This document shows, in pieces, positions 1-5,030 of a stretch of DNA of 5,246 bases. The notes under the pieces were generated by a model. The model worked only from the letters and a program-made list of their open reading frames with translations, was not told where the DNA came from and ran no database searches. Every line of letters starts with the position of its first letter. The stretch's first letter is position 1. The stretch comes from Bacillota bacterium (GTDB lineage Bacteria > Bacillota > Negativicutes > Sporomusales > Sporomusaceae): the NCBI GenBank assembly GCA_023388195.1, contig JAEWGR010000096.1, forward strand, positions 1 through 5,246. The letters are read 5' to 3'. A program made the translations under genes and the position numbers.

Positions 1-47
1 TAATAACATCCTCCTTGGATAAAAATCAGCGGCTTATCTCCTGCAGA
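1..47 (-). promoter_or_regulatory. Shine-Dalgarno of a probable next gene beyond the left edge
   Basis: Just after the permease stop codon, the minus strand carries AAGGAGG (plus-strand cctcctt at 11-17) and then about 10 bases to the window edge. An ATG directly abuts the motif and is too close to be used, so a start codon at or just beyond the edge is more likely. I see no U-tract hairpin in these 47 bases, so the following gene is probably co-transcribed with the permease. Its identity cannot be seen. Confidence 0.4.
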
Positions 48-1451
48 TCAGTCATTTGCCGAGCTATCAGCAGATTTTGAAGCCAGGGTACTGTTGTTGC
101 GGCTGTAGGTAAAGTACACGATCATACCGATTACATACCAAACCCCAAAGAAGGTCAGTGTTTCTACCGGCAGATTAATAATCAGGTAACCGCACAGCAA
201 TACGGCCAGAGGCACAACCACACCAACGGCCGGGCAGCGGAAAGGCCGGTGCAGATCAGGCTGGGTCCGGCGGAGCACGCCCACGCCGATAGAAACCAGG
301 ATAAAGGCAAACAGCGTTCCCATATTGCAGAGTTCGGCAATAATGTTGATCGGCAGCAGACCGCTCAGCACCGCCACCACCGCCCCGGCAATCATAGTAA
401 TCACATGGGGGGTATTGTATTTAGGGTGAATCTTTACCAGGCTCTGCGGAATCATGCCGTCACGGGCCATCGCCAGAAATACCCGGGTCTGACCATACAT
501 AAAGACCAACAGAACTGTGGTAATGCCGCAAATGGCTCCCAGGGCCACAAGGGCACTGCCGAAATTCATGCCAATAGCGCGTAACGCATAAGCCACCGGT
601 TCACTGTTATTCAGGGTGGAATAAGGCACAACCCCGGTCAGGACTGCCGCAACAGCAATATACAGCACGGTACAGATAATCAGTGAACCGACAATGCCTA
701 TCGGCACATCGCGGTTGGGATTTTTGCATTCCTCCGCGGCCGTGGACACAGTATCAAAGCCGATATAAGCAAAAAAGACGATGGCGGCGCCGGTAGCCAC
801 ACCGCCCCAGCCAAAAGGCAGAAACGGCTGCCAGTTTAAGGGGTTTACATGAGGAGTGGCCATAACCAGGAAAAATCCGATACAGGCTAATTTAATAAAT
901 ACCAAAATTTTGTTGAGTTTGGCACTTTCTCTGGTTCCCAGCGTTAATAAGAAAGTAAGAAAAGCAGTAATTAAAATCGCCGGTACATTCAGGATTCCGC
1001 CATCAGCCGGAACTGCCGTCCAGGCCGTAGGCAGGACAATGCCGGCAGACTTGAGCAGCCCGACCATATAGCCTGACCAGCCTGCTGCCACCGCCGCCGA
1101 GCCGATTGTATATTCGCAGATCAACGCCCAGCCAACGGCAAAAGCAACCACTTCCCCCATCGAAACATAAGCAAACGTGTACGCGCTGCCGGTAACCGGC
1201 ACCATAGAAGATAGCTCGGAATAGGCTAACGCGGCAAACGCGCAGGCCAGGCCTGACAAAACAAAGGACAGCATGATGCCCGGCCCTGCATATTTGGCCG
1301 CAGCAACACCGGTAAGCACAAAAATACCGGTGCCAATGATACAACCGATGCCTAATAAAATTAGATCGGTCGCACCCAAAGTCTTCCTCAACCCATTGCG
1401 CTCTGTGCCCCGGATCAGTTCCGCAATATTCTTTTTACGAAACAGACTCAT
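48..1451 (-). CDS. APC-superfamily amino-acid permease, CAT (cationic amino-acid transporter) type
   Basis: This is an integral membrane amino-acid transporter of 467 residues, a normal length for the CAT group (GkApcT and YfnA-like proteins), with a predicted 12 membrane segments. The CAT signature is clear. A short amphipathic N-terminus leads to RKTLGATDL (22-30) and GIGCIIGTGIFV (34-45), the unwound TM1 glycine motif that binds the substrate backbone. YSEL (77-80) and PVTGSAYTFAY (85-95) follow. The TM6 region FFAYIGFDTVSTAAEE with KNPNRDVPIGI (226-253) is typical of the family, as is YGQTRVFLAMARDGMIP (319-335). The start is supported by GGGAGGAG about 6 bases upstream. Transport is probably proton-coupled uptake, as known for GkApcT. 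Substrate cannot be read from sequence; the adjacent leucine dehydrogenase suggests a branched-chain or related amino acid, but this is inference. Confidence 0.93.
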   Translation of the reverse strand: MSLFRKKNIAELIRGTERNGLRKTLGATDLILLGIGCIIGTGIFVLTGVAAAKYAGPGIMLSFVLSGLACAFAALAYSELSSMVPVTGSAYTFAYVSMGEVVAFAVGWALICEYTIGSAAVAAGWSGYMVGLLKSAGIVLPTAWTAVPADGGILNVPAILITAFLTFLLTLGTRESAKLNKILVFIKLACIGFFLVMATPHVNPLNWQPFLPFGWGGVATGAAIVFFAYIGFDTVSTAAEECKNPNRDVPIGIVGSLIICTVLYIAVAAVLTGVVPYSTLNNSEPVAYALRAIGMNFGSALVALGAICGITTVLLVFMYGQTRVFLAMARDGMIPQSLVKIHPKYNTPHVITMIAGAVVAVLSGLLPINIIAELCNMGTLFAFILVSIGVGVLRRTQPDLHRPFRCPAVGVVVPLAVLLCGYLIINLPVETLTFFGVWYVIGMIVYFTYSRNNSTLASKSADSSAND

Positions 1452-1650
1452 TTTTTCTCCTCCCTCATTATCTCAGAATATTCGGTTATTTTATTTTATT
1501 TTGATCTTATCGCTAAAATAAGACTTAACTGTGCCAAATCCTGTCGGGTGCGGCAGAAGCCCTAAGTGTTAACAATCCCCTCCCCACCGGTAACAGCAAC
1601 ATAATACGCTTCAGCCTGTATCCGGTGCAGGAGGGGTAGAGGGAACAGAA
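1452..1650. other. Intergenic gap between leucine dehydrogenase and permease
   Basis: This 199-base gap holds no plausible gene. On the minus strand it contains the permease Shine-Dalgarno (GGGAGGAG, about 1457-1464), an AT-rich stretch at about 1480-1522 and the GC-rich hairpin listed separately. There is no hairpin with a U-tract, so read-through from the dehydrogenase into the permease is possible. A good -24-like TGGCAC (1536-1531, minus) has no matching -12 element, and I find no convincing sigma-A promoter. Confidence 0.6.
1577..1636. repeat. Imperfect GC-rich inverted repeat (mRNA hairpin) after leucine dehydrogenase
   Basis: CCCCTCC (1577-1583) pairs with GGAGGGG (1630-1636), ACCGG (1586-1590) with CCGGT (1622-1626), and ACAG (1593-1596) with CTGT (1616-1619). 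That gives 16 pairs interrupted by small internal loops around a 19-base apex. It begins 14 bases after the dehydrogenase stop codon. No U-tract follows on either strand, so it is not a canonical intrinsic terminator. It could stabilise or process the 3' end of the dehydrogenase message, giving unequal expression of dehydrogenase and permease; that role is inference. Confidence 0.5.
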
Positions 1651-2709
1651 CTAGGGCAGCAGCGTTTTTTTCACCTTGCCGATCAGGGCAATCCGCGCTT
1701 CGGCTAAAATATCCGCAGCCTTATAGGTTGGAATCCTGTCGCGTTTGGAAATAGCAATGACCTGGGCGATATTATTGTAAATGCCGTCTACTTTGCGCAG
1801 AGCCCGTTCGCGGCTATAGCCGCCTTGCTGCAGTTCATCGGCCACATTAATGACGCCCCCGGCATTAATAATAAAATCAGGTGCATACAAAATGCCTCGG
1901 TCTTGCAGCATGTCGCCATGGCGGGTTTCCTTAAGCTGATTGTTAGCGGCCCCGGCGATAACCCGGCATTGCAACCGGGGCAGGGTTTCATCATTGACTA
2001 CAGCCCCCAGGGCACAGGGGGCAAAGATGTCGCACGCCACTCCGTAGATCTCATGGGGGGCAACGGCTTTGGCGCCAAAATCAGCAACAACCGGGCTGAT
2101 ATTCTCCGGACAGATATCGGTTACAATCAGCTTGGCCCCTTCGTCGTAAAGATGCTGGCAAAGGGTATAGCCCACATGGCCCAATCCCTGCACCGCCACT
2201 GTTTTTCCCTGCAGCGAATCGGTTCCCCAAACCTCGGCCGCGCAGGCTTTCATCCCTTTCCAGGTACCATAAGCAGTAACCGGCGAGGGATCAGCCGCAC
2301 CCCGGCCAACCACATGGGCGGTTTCCAAGCGGATATAGTCCATATCTTCAACAGCAGTGCCGACATCCTCTGAGGTAATATACCGCCCGTTCAGACTCTG
2401 GACAAAACGGCCAAAAGCCCGGAATAAGGCTTCACTTTTGTCAGTTTTGGAATTGCCGATAATAACGGCTTTGCCGCCGCCGATATTAAGCCCGGCGGCT
2501 GCGTTTTTATAGGTCATGCCCCTGGCCAAACGAACCACATCGGTTATGGCCTCTTCCTCGCATTCATAATGCCACATCCGGGTACCGCCCAGTGCTGGTC
2601 CCAGCGTGGTATCATGAATGCAAATAATGGCTTTTAAGCCTGAAGCCGGATCGTGGCAAAATACCAGTTGTTCGTATCCATGCTGCTCCATCCTTGTAAA
2701 AATCCCCAT
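1651..2709 (-). CDS. bcd: Leucine dehydrogenase (Glu/Leu/Phe/Val dehydrogenase family)
   Basis: This cytoplasmic enzyme reversibly deaminates L-leucine, and usually valine and isoleucine, to the 2-oxo acid and ammonia with NAD+. From the start at 2709 it has 352 residues, close to the usual 360 or so. Numbered from that start, the catalytic and substrate-binding residues match leucine dehydrogenase numbering exactly: K68 in TYKNAAAGL, K80 in GGGKAV and D115 in TSEDVGT. DPSPVTAYG (140-148) follows. The Rossmann motif is GLGHVG (175-180), with the NAD-type acidic residue at VTD (D198), and NAGGVINVADEL (282-293) closes the pocket. The start is chosen because AGGAGGGG lies 6 bases upstream. An in-frame ATG at 2790 would add 27 residues but lies upstream of the inferred transcription start. 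GLGHVG replaces the GVGNVA of Bacillus enzymes; phenylalanine dehydrogenase is the main alternative, but the surrounding residues favour leucine. The symbol bcd follows B. subtilis; ldh is also used. Confidence 0.92.
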   Translation of the reverse strand: MGIFTRMEQHGYEQLVFCHDPASGLKAIICIHDTTLGPALGGTRMWHYECEEEAITDVVRLARGMTYKNAAAGLNIGGGKAVIIGNSKTDKSEALFRAFGRFVQSLNGRYITSEDVGTAVEDMDYIRLETAHVVGRGAADPSPVTAYGTWKGMKACAAEVWGTDSLQGKTVAVQGLGHVGYTLCQHLYDEGAKLIVTDICPENISPVVADFGAKAVAPHEIYGVACDIFAPCALGAVVNDETLPRLQCRVIAGAANNQLKETRHGDMLQDRGILYAPDFIINAGGVINVADELQQGGYSRERALRKVDGIYNNIAQVIAISKRDRIPTYKAADILAEARIALIGKVKKTLLP

Positions 2710-2715
2710 TACAAT

Positions 2716-2723
2716 CCCCTCCT
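2716..2723 (-). promoter_or_regulatory. Ribosome binding site fixing the leucine dehydrogenase start
   Basis: The minus strand reads AGGAGGGG, then ATTGTA, then ATG at 2709. This near-ideal site at 6-base spacing selects the inner ATG. The upstream in-frame ATG at 2790 has no comparable site. Confidence 0.85.
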
Positions 2724-2736
2724 GTAAAAATTGGTA

Positions 2737-2779
2737 GTCAGTCTGACCTTCATAAACGCAAGAAATATGCCAGACTGAC
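2737..2779. repeat. Pair of GTCAG-N-CTGAC dyads over and downstream of the inferred transcription start
   Basis: GTCAGTCTGAC (2737-2747) is a perfect 5-1-5 dyad. GCCAGACTGAC (2769-2779) is the same dyad in the other orientation with one mismatch. Their centres (2742 and 2774) are 32 bp apart, about three helical turns, so a protein bound at both would sit on one face. A lone GTCAG half-site lies at 2802-2806, next to the -24 element. The inner copies cover the inferred start at about 2775 and the early leader, which suits an operator. The two dyads could also pair as an RNA hairpin (GTCAGTCTG with CAGACTGAC). The binding protein is unknown. Confidence 0.5.
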
Positions 2780-2785
2780 CAGGCC

Positions 2786-2801
2786 CGCAAAACCTGTGCC
2801 G
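2786..2801 (-). promoter_or_regulatory. Sigma-54 (-24/-12) promoter for leucine dehydrogenase
   Basis: The minus strand reads CGGCACAGGTTTTGCG against the consensus TGGCAC-N5-TTGCA. The invariant GG (2800-2799) and GC (2788-2787) are separated by exactly 10 bases. Transcription would start near 2775, giving a leader of about 66 bases before the dehydrogenase ATG. It lies just after the U-tract of the activator's terminator, and the gene immediately upstream encodes a sigma-54 activator. That arrangement strongly supports the call. Confidence 0.8.
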
Positions 2802-2807
2802 GTCAGC

Positions 2808-2863
2808 AAAATAAAAAAAATTCACTGCAAGGCTTTGCAGTAATTGCAAAAACCTGCAGTGAA
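2808..2863 (-). terminator. Intrinsic terminator of the sigma-54 activator gene
   Basis: On the minus strand TTCACTGCA (2863-2855) pairs with TGCAGTGAA (2829-2821). The stem continues through a G-U and a G-C pair and a short mismatch into an inner stem TTTGCA/TGCAAA with a 5-base loop. A run of eight T, then ATTTT (2820-2808), follows. It starts 16 bases after the activator stop codon and isolates the activator from the dehydrogenase promoter. Confidence 0.88.
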
Positions 2864-2884
2864 CTATTTTGCACCGGCTTTAAA
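2834..2884. promoter_or_regulatory. Candidate upstream activator sites for the sigma-54 activator
   Basis: TTTGCAGTAATTGCAAA (2834-2850) is a perfect 6-5-6 dyad centred near -67 of the inferred dehydrogenase start. TTTGCA-CCGGC-TTTAAA (2868-2884) is a degraded copy centred near -101, overlapping the activator's stop codon, 34 bp from the first. Fis-type helix-turn-helix dimers of this activator class bind such dyads upstream of -24 elements. The first dyad is also the inner stem of the terminator, so its symmetry may have only an RNA purpose. Confidence 0.35.
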
Positions 2885-4649
2885 TCGGACTGCCGCCTAG
2901 ACCGTATTTCTCCAGCTTGTAATACAGGGTACGCAAGGAGATATTAAGCTGACGGGCGGCGTCAGCCCGGTTGCCGCCGCAGTGGGCAACAACATCGGCA
3001 ATGGCCCGCCGTTCCGCCGCTGCCAGTATCTCGGCCAGCGTCCGGTGGGCCGCCGCCTCCTCCTGAGTGCTGCACTCTGCTGGCGTTATGCCGGCCCCGG
3101 CGGTAAGCGGCGGTAAATGGGTCACCAGAATTGTATATTCATTAAAATGCATATTAATCAGCGCCCGGCCAAGGACATTTTCCAATTCCCGCACATTGCC
3201 CGGCCAGTTGTACGCAGCCAGCACAGCCGCTGCCTCTGCGGCAATCCCCTGCACGCAACGCCCGTATTCCCGGTTGAGTTTGCTTAAGAGATGCCGGCAT
3301 AGCTCCGGCAGGTCCCCCCGCCGCTGGCGCAGCGGCGGAATGGTTATCGGCAGCACACTAATCCGGTAAAAAAGATCTTTGCGGAAGTTACCTTTCTTCA
3401 CTTCCTCTTCCAGATTTTTATTGGTGGCGGCGATAATACGCAGGTCAAGAGCAAAAGCGCGGACACCACCTACCCGGGTTATCTCCCGCTCCTGCAGCAC
3501 CCGCAGCAGCTTGACCTGAAGGGAAGGCGGAATCTCGCCAATCTCATCCAGGAACAAGGTACCGCCGTCAGCCTCTTCAAACAGCCCTTTTTTGCCGCTC
3601 TTAAGGGCACCGCTGAAGGCACCGGCCTCGTAGCCAAACAACTCGCTTTCCAGCAATGTCTCCGGTATTGCCGCACAATTTACCCGGATAAACCGCCGGT
3701 ATTGCCGCCGGCTTGCACTATGGATAGCGTGGGCGAATAATTCTTTGCCGGTCCCGCTCTCGCCTGCCAGCAGTACCGTTGCCGGGGTAAGCGCGGCCCG
3801 GCAGGCATTCTCGACTGCGGCCTGCATAACCGGGCCGCTGGCCACTATATCCTCGAACGTATACCGGGCTTGCCCCTGGTTCATCAGGCTCTGCACGCAG
3901 TTAAGGTCTTCGGAAAGATATTTATATTCGGAAACATCATGGGCCATAGCCACACTGCCGCGCAGCCGGCCGTCAACAATCAGGGGCGCCGCGTTAATAA
4001 TGACCTCGCGGCTGGCAGGCCCGACCTTGAGCGGCACACCCCGTACCGCTTCCATAGACTGCATAACCCGCAGGTGAACACTTTCTCCCTGACGGATATC
4101 AACGGTAGGCGGCTTCCCCATGACCTCTTCCTTCCGCATCCCGATCAGCCGGGTATAGGCCGGGTTGACCATGATAATCTTCCCCTCGTCATCCACAACG
4201 GAGATGACATCCTGCGAGGTATTAATGATCGCTTCCAGTAATTTTTTCATCTCTTTGATGCATGTCATCTCTTCGGCTAACTGGCGGATCTCTGTCAAAT
4301 CCCGGAATACAGCCACAGCCCCCACAATCCGGTTATCTTCATCCCGGACCGGACCCCGGTTGGTAAGGATACAGGCATCACCCGTCTCCTGGCGCTGGTT
4401 AAGTTCCGGCAGGCCGGTCTCGAGCACACAGTGCAGGCGTGAGCCGGGAATAATATCCCGGGCATATTCTCCATAAGCCTTCCAGGCCGCAATCCCCAGC
4501 AATCGCTCGGCTGCGGTATTAAACAAAATAATAATCCCTTTTTTATTGACTGCGACAATGGCGTCATGGGTTGAATTTAAAATATCCTGCATTTCCCGGC
4601 TGCTAATACTCCAGTCGTTGCTTGTGATTAATTTACGTACTTTCACCAC
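2880..4649 (-). CDS. Sigma-54-dependent transcriptional activator, PAS-PAS-AAA+-Fis HTH
   Basis: This 589-residue DNA-binding ATPase remodels sigma-54 RNA polymerase at -24/-12 promoters. Positions are approximate from the GTG start. A PAS domain (about 18-120) and a second PAS domain (about 135-243) replace a response-regulator receiver, so control is probably by a small molecule or redox signal rather than phosphorylation. The AAA+ domain (about 268-500) has Walker A GESGTGKE (296-303) and GAFSGA (343-348), a serine variant of the sigma-54-contacting GAFTGA loop. Walker B is GGTLFLDEI (362-370), followed by RIIAATN, the arginine-finger segment FRKDLFYRISV, and WPGNVRELEN (482-491). The C-terminal Fis-type helix-turn-helix (about 550-582) contains NRADAARQLNISLRTLYYKL. 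A terminator follows and a sigma-54 promoter for leucine dehydrogenase lies next, so that gene is the probable target, as with BkdR-type regulators. All catalytic motifs look intact; the effector is unknown. Confidence 0.93.
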   Translation of the reverse strand: MVKVRKLITSNDWSISSREMQDILNSTHDAIVAVNKKGIIILFNTAAERLLGIAAWKAYGEYARDIIPGSRLHCVLETGLPELNQRQETGDACILTNRGPVRDEDNRIVGAVAVFRDLTEIRQLAEEMTCIKEMKKLLEAIINTSQDVISVVDDEGKIIMVNPAYTRLIGMRKEEVMGKPPTVDIRQGESVHLRVMQSMEAVRGVPLKVGPASREVIINAAPLIVDGRLRGSVAMAHDVSEYKYLSEDLNCVQSLMNQGQARYTFEDIVASGPVMQAAVENACRAALTPATVLLAGESGTGKELFAHAIHSASRRQYRRFIRVNCAAIPETLLESELFGYEAGAFSGALKSGKKGLFEEADGGTLFLDEIGEIPPSLQVKLLRVLQEREITRVGGVRAFALDLRIIAATNKNLEEEVKKGNFRKDLFYRISVLPITIPPLRQRRGDLPELCRHLLSKLNREYGRCVQGIAAEAAAVLAAYNWPGNVRELENVLGRALINMHFNEYTILVTHLPPLTAGAGITPAECSTQEEAAAHRTLAEILAAAERRAIADVVAHCGGNRADAARQLNISLRTLYYKLEKYGLGGSPI

Positions 4650-4655
4650 ACACAA

Positions 4656-4662
4656 CCCTCCC
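4656..4662 (-). promoter_or_regulatory. Shine-Dalgarno deciding the activator start codon
   Basis: The minus strand has GGGAGGG at 4662-4656. The TTG at 4655 abuts it and is too close. GTG at 4649 is about 6-7 bases away and GTG at 4646 about 9-10. I chose 4649; the alternatives change the protein by only one or two residues. Confidence 0.65.
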
Positions 4663-4721
4663 AGGCACCTGCTTCTGGCAGAATAAAACGTCCACTCTTA
4701 ATACCATATTTCTCCACACCT

Positions 4722-4750
4722 TATTTAATTCCTCTCCTGGGAGTGGACAA
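4722..4750 (-). promoter_or_regulatory. Weak sigma-A promoter candidate for the activator
   Basis: The minus strand has TTGTCC (4750-4745) and TAAATA (4727-4722) with 17-base spacing. Both boxes match consensus only partly. A start near 4715 would give a leader of about 66 bases. It sits just downstream of the 4755-4794 terminator, a sensible place for an independent promoter. Confidence 0.28.
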
Positions 4751-4754
4751 ATGC

Positions 4755-4794
4755 AATAAAAAAGCATGAAGTGCGGAGTTAGCACGTTATGCTT
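4755..4794 (-). terminator. Intrinsic terminator or attenuator upstream of the activator
   Basis: On the minus strand AAGCAT (4794-4789) pairs with ATGCTT (4767-4762) and GTGC (4785-4782) with GCAC (4774-4771), around a three-by-three internal loop and a 7-base apex. The last stem bases continue into TTTT, then ATT. The 5' arm begins within the TTG start that follows AAGGAGG, so ribosome binding and hairpin formation should exclude each other. This geometry suits attenuation. Confidence 0.65.
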
Positions 4795-4840
4795 CAAGTA
4801 AAATCCTCCTTAAAAAATTTCACCCCCTATTATTATCAGT

Positions 4841-4888
4841 AAAACATAAAGAACCCCCTCCTTTCGATACCACAGAAGGAAGGGGTTC
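4841..4888 (-). terminator. Intrinsic terminator downstream of the riboswitch fragment
   Basis: On the minus strand GAACCCCTTCCTT (4888-4876) pairs with AAGGAGGGGGTTC (4863-4851). This is a 13-bp stem with one U-G pair and a 12-base loop, followed by the U-rich TTTATGTTTT. It could end transcription from the DUF342 gene or serve as the expression platform of the riboswitch 21 bases upstream. The U-rich tail overlaps one arm of the 12-bp inverted repeat. Confidence 0.75.
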
Positions 4889-4909
4889 TATTCTAATAAT
4901 CTTATTATG

Positions 4910-4976
4910 GACAGTGGCGGGACCGCGTCGGTTTTACACCGCTCTTCCCTATTAAGCCCTTGCGGGCACCTGTCTC
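4910..4976 (-). ncRNA. Cobalamin (B12) riboswitch, 5' conserved half; apparently truncated
   Basis: The minus strand shows the ordered 5' hallmarks of cobalamin riboswitches. GGTGCCC-GCAA-GGGC forms a tetraloop hairpin, followed by TTAATAGGGAA, then GCGGTGTAAAACCGACGC (the GGTG..A..CC stem-loop), then GGTCCCGCCACTGT. GACAG (4974-4970) and CTGTC (4914-4910) close the unit. The expected continuation, with its second hairpin group and the CAGGAGACC-type B12 box, is not visible; an AT-rich 21-base spacer and a terminator follow at once. Without the 3' box, normal cobalamin binding is doubtful. No cobalamin synthesis or transport gene lies downstream in the window; the next gene is the sigma-54 activator. 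A divergent or minimal relative of the family is the alternative to a deletion remnant. Confidence 0.72.
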
Positions 4977-5030
4977 AAAAATATAATTTGTACCATTCTT
5001 TTACTGATAAAGGCTACGTCTGTCATCGTA

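Larger units (their letters stand above)
4633..4797 (-). other. Possible small leader ORF ahead of the activator
   Basis: AAGGAGG (4811-4805) is followed at 7 bases by TTG (4797-4795). The frame stays open for 54 codons to TAA at 4635-4633, overlapping the activator start by 17 bases in another frame. An in-frame ATG at 4707 with GGAG upstream would give 24 codons. The product resembles nothing I know and the frame runs through a terminator hairpin. It may be a leader peptide, or the start of a gene whose body was deleted. The strong Shine-Dalgarno is the only real evidence. Confidence 0.22.
4833..5010. repeat. Perfect 12-bp inverted repeat bracketing riboswitch and terminator
   Basis: TTATCAGTAAAA (4833-4844) is repeated inverted as TTTTACTGATAA (4999-5010), enclosing 154 bases that contain the riboswitch fragment and the first terminator. 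No clear target-site duplication is visible, so a small mobile element is not proven. In the minus-strand RNA the arms could form a closing helix that occupies the terminator's U-tract. Confidence 0.6.

Noticed and set aside
1003..1344. 113-codon minus-strand frame inside the permease gene
   Set aside because: It is a shadow frame with composition typical of out-of-frame reading and no ribosome binding site; the overlapping permease frame has full family motifs.
1521..1536. A second sigma-54 promoter ahead of the permease (minus-strand TGGCAC)
   Set aside because: The -24 box is good, but the bases 10 further on are TC instead of GC and nothing resembles TTGC.
1825..2373. 182-codon plus-strand frame opposite leucine dehydrogenase
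   Set aside because: It is antisense to a fully conserved enzyme, has no recognisable domain and no start signal, and looks like a GC-driven shadow.
3745..4241. Overlapping plus-strand frames opposite the activator
   Set aside because: They lie across intact PAS and AAA+ coding sequence and show no family features.
4728..4740. CAGGAGA on the minus strand as the missing B12 box of the riboswitch
   Set aside because: Only seven bases match, it is about 170 bases from the riboswitch core, lies beyond two terminators, and the flanking conserved bases are absent.
4960..4987. Plus-strand promoter TTGCGG-N16-TATAAT
   Set aside because: The -10 is perfect, but it lies in AT-rich sequence beside the riboswitch, points antisense into the DUF342 gene and has no visible transcript target.
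4833..5010. Insertion sequence
   Set aside because: There is no transposase frame and no clear target duplication; only terminal-repeat-like arms are visible, so it is reported only as an inverted repeat.
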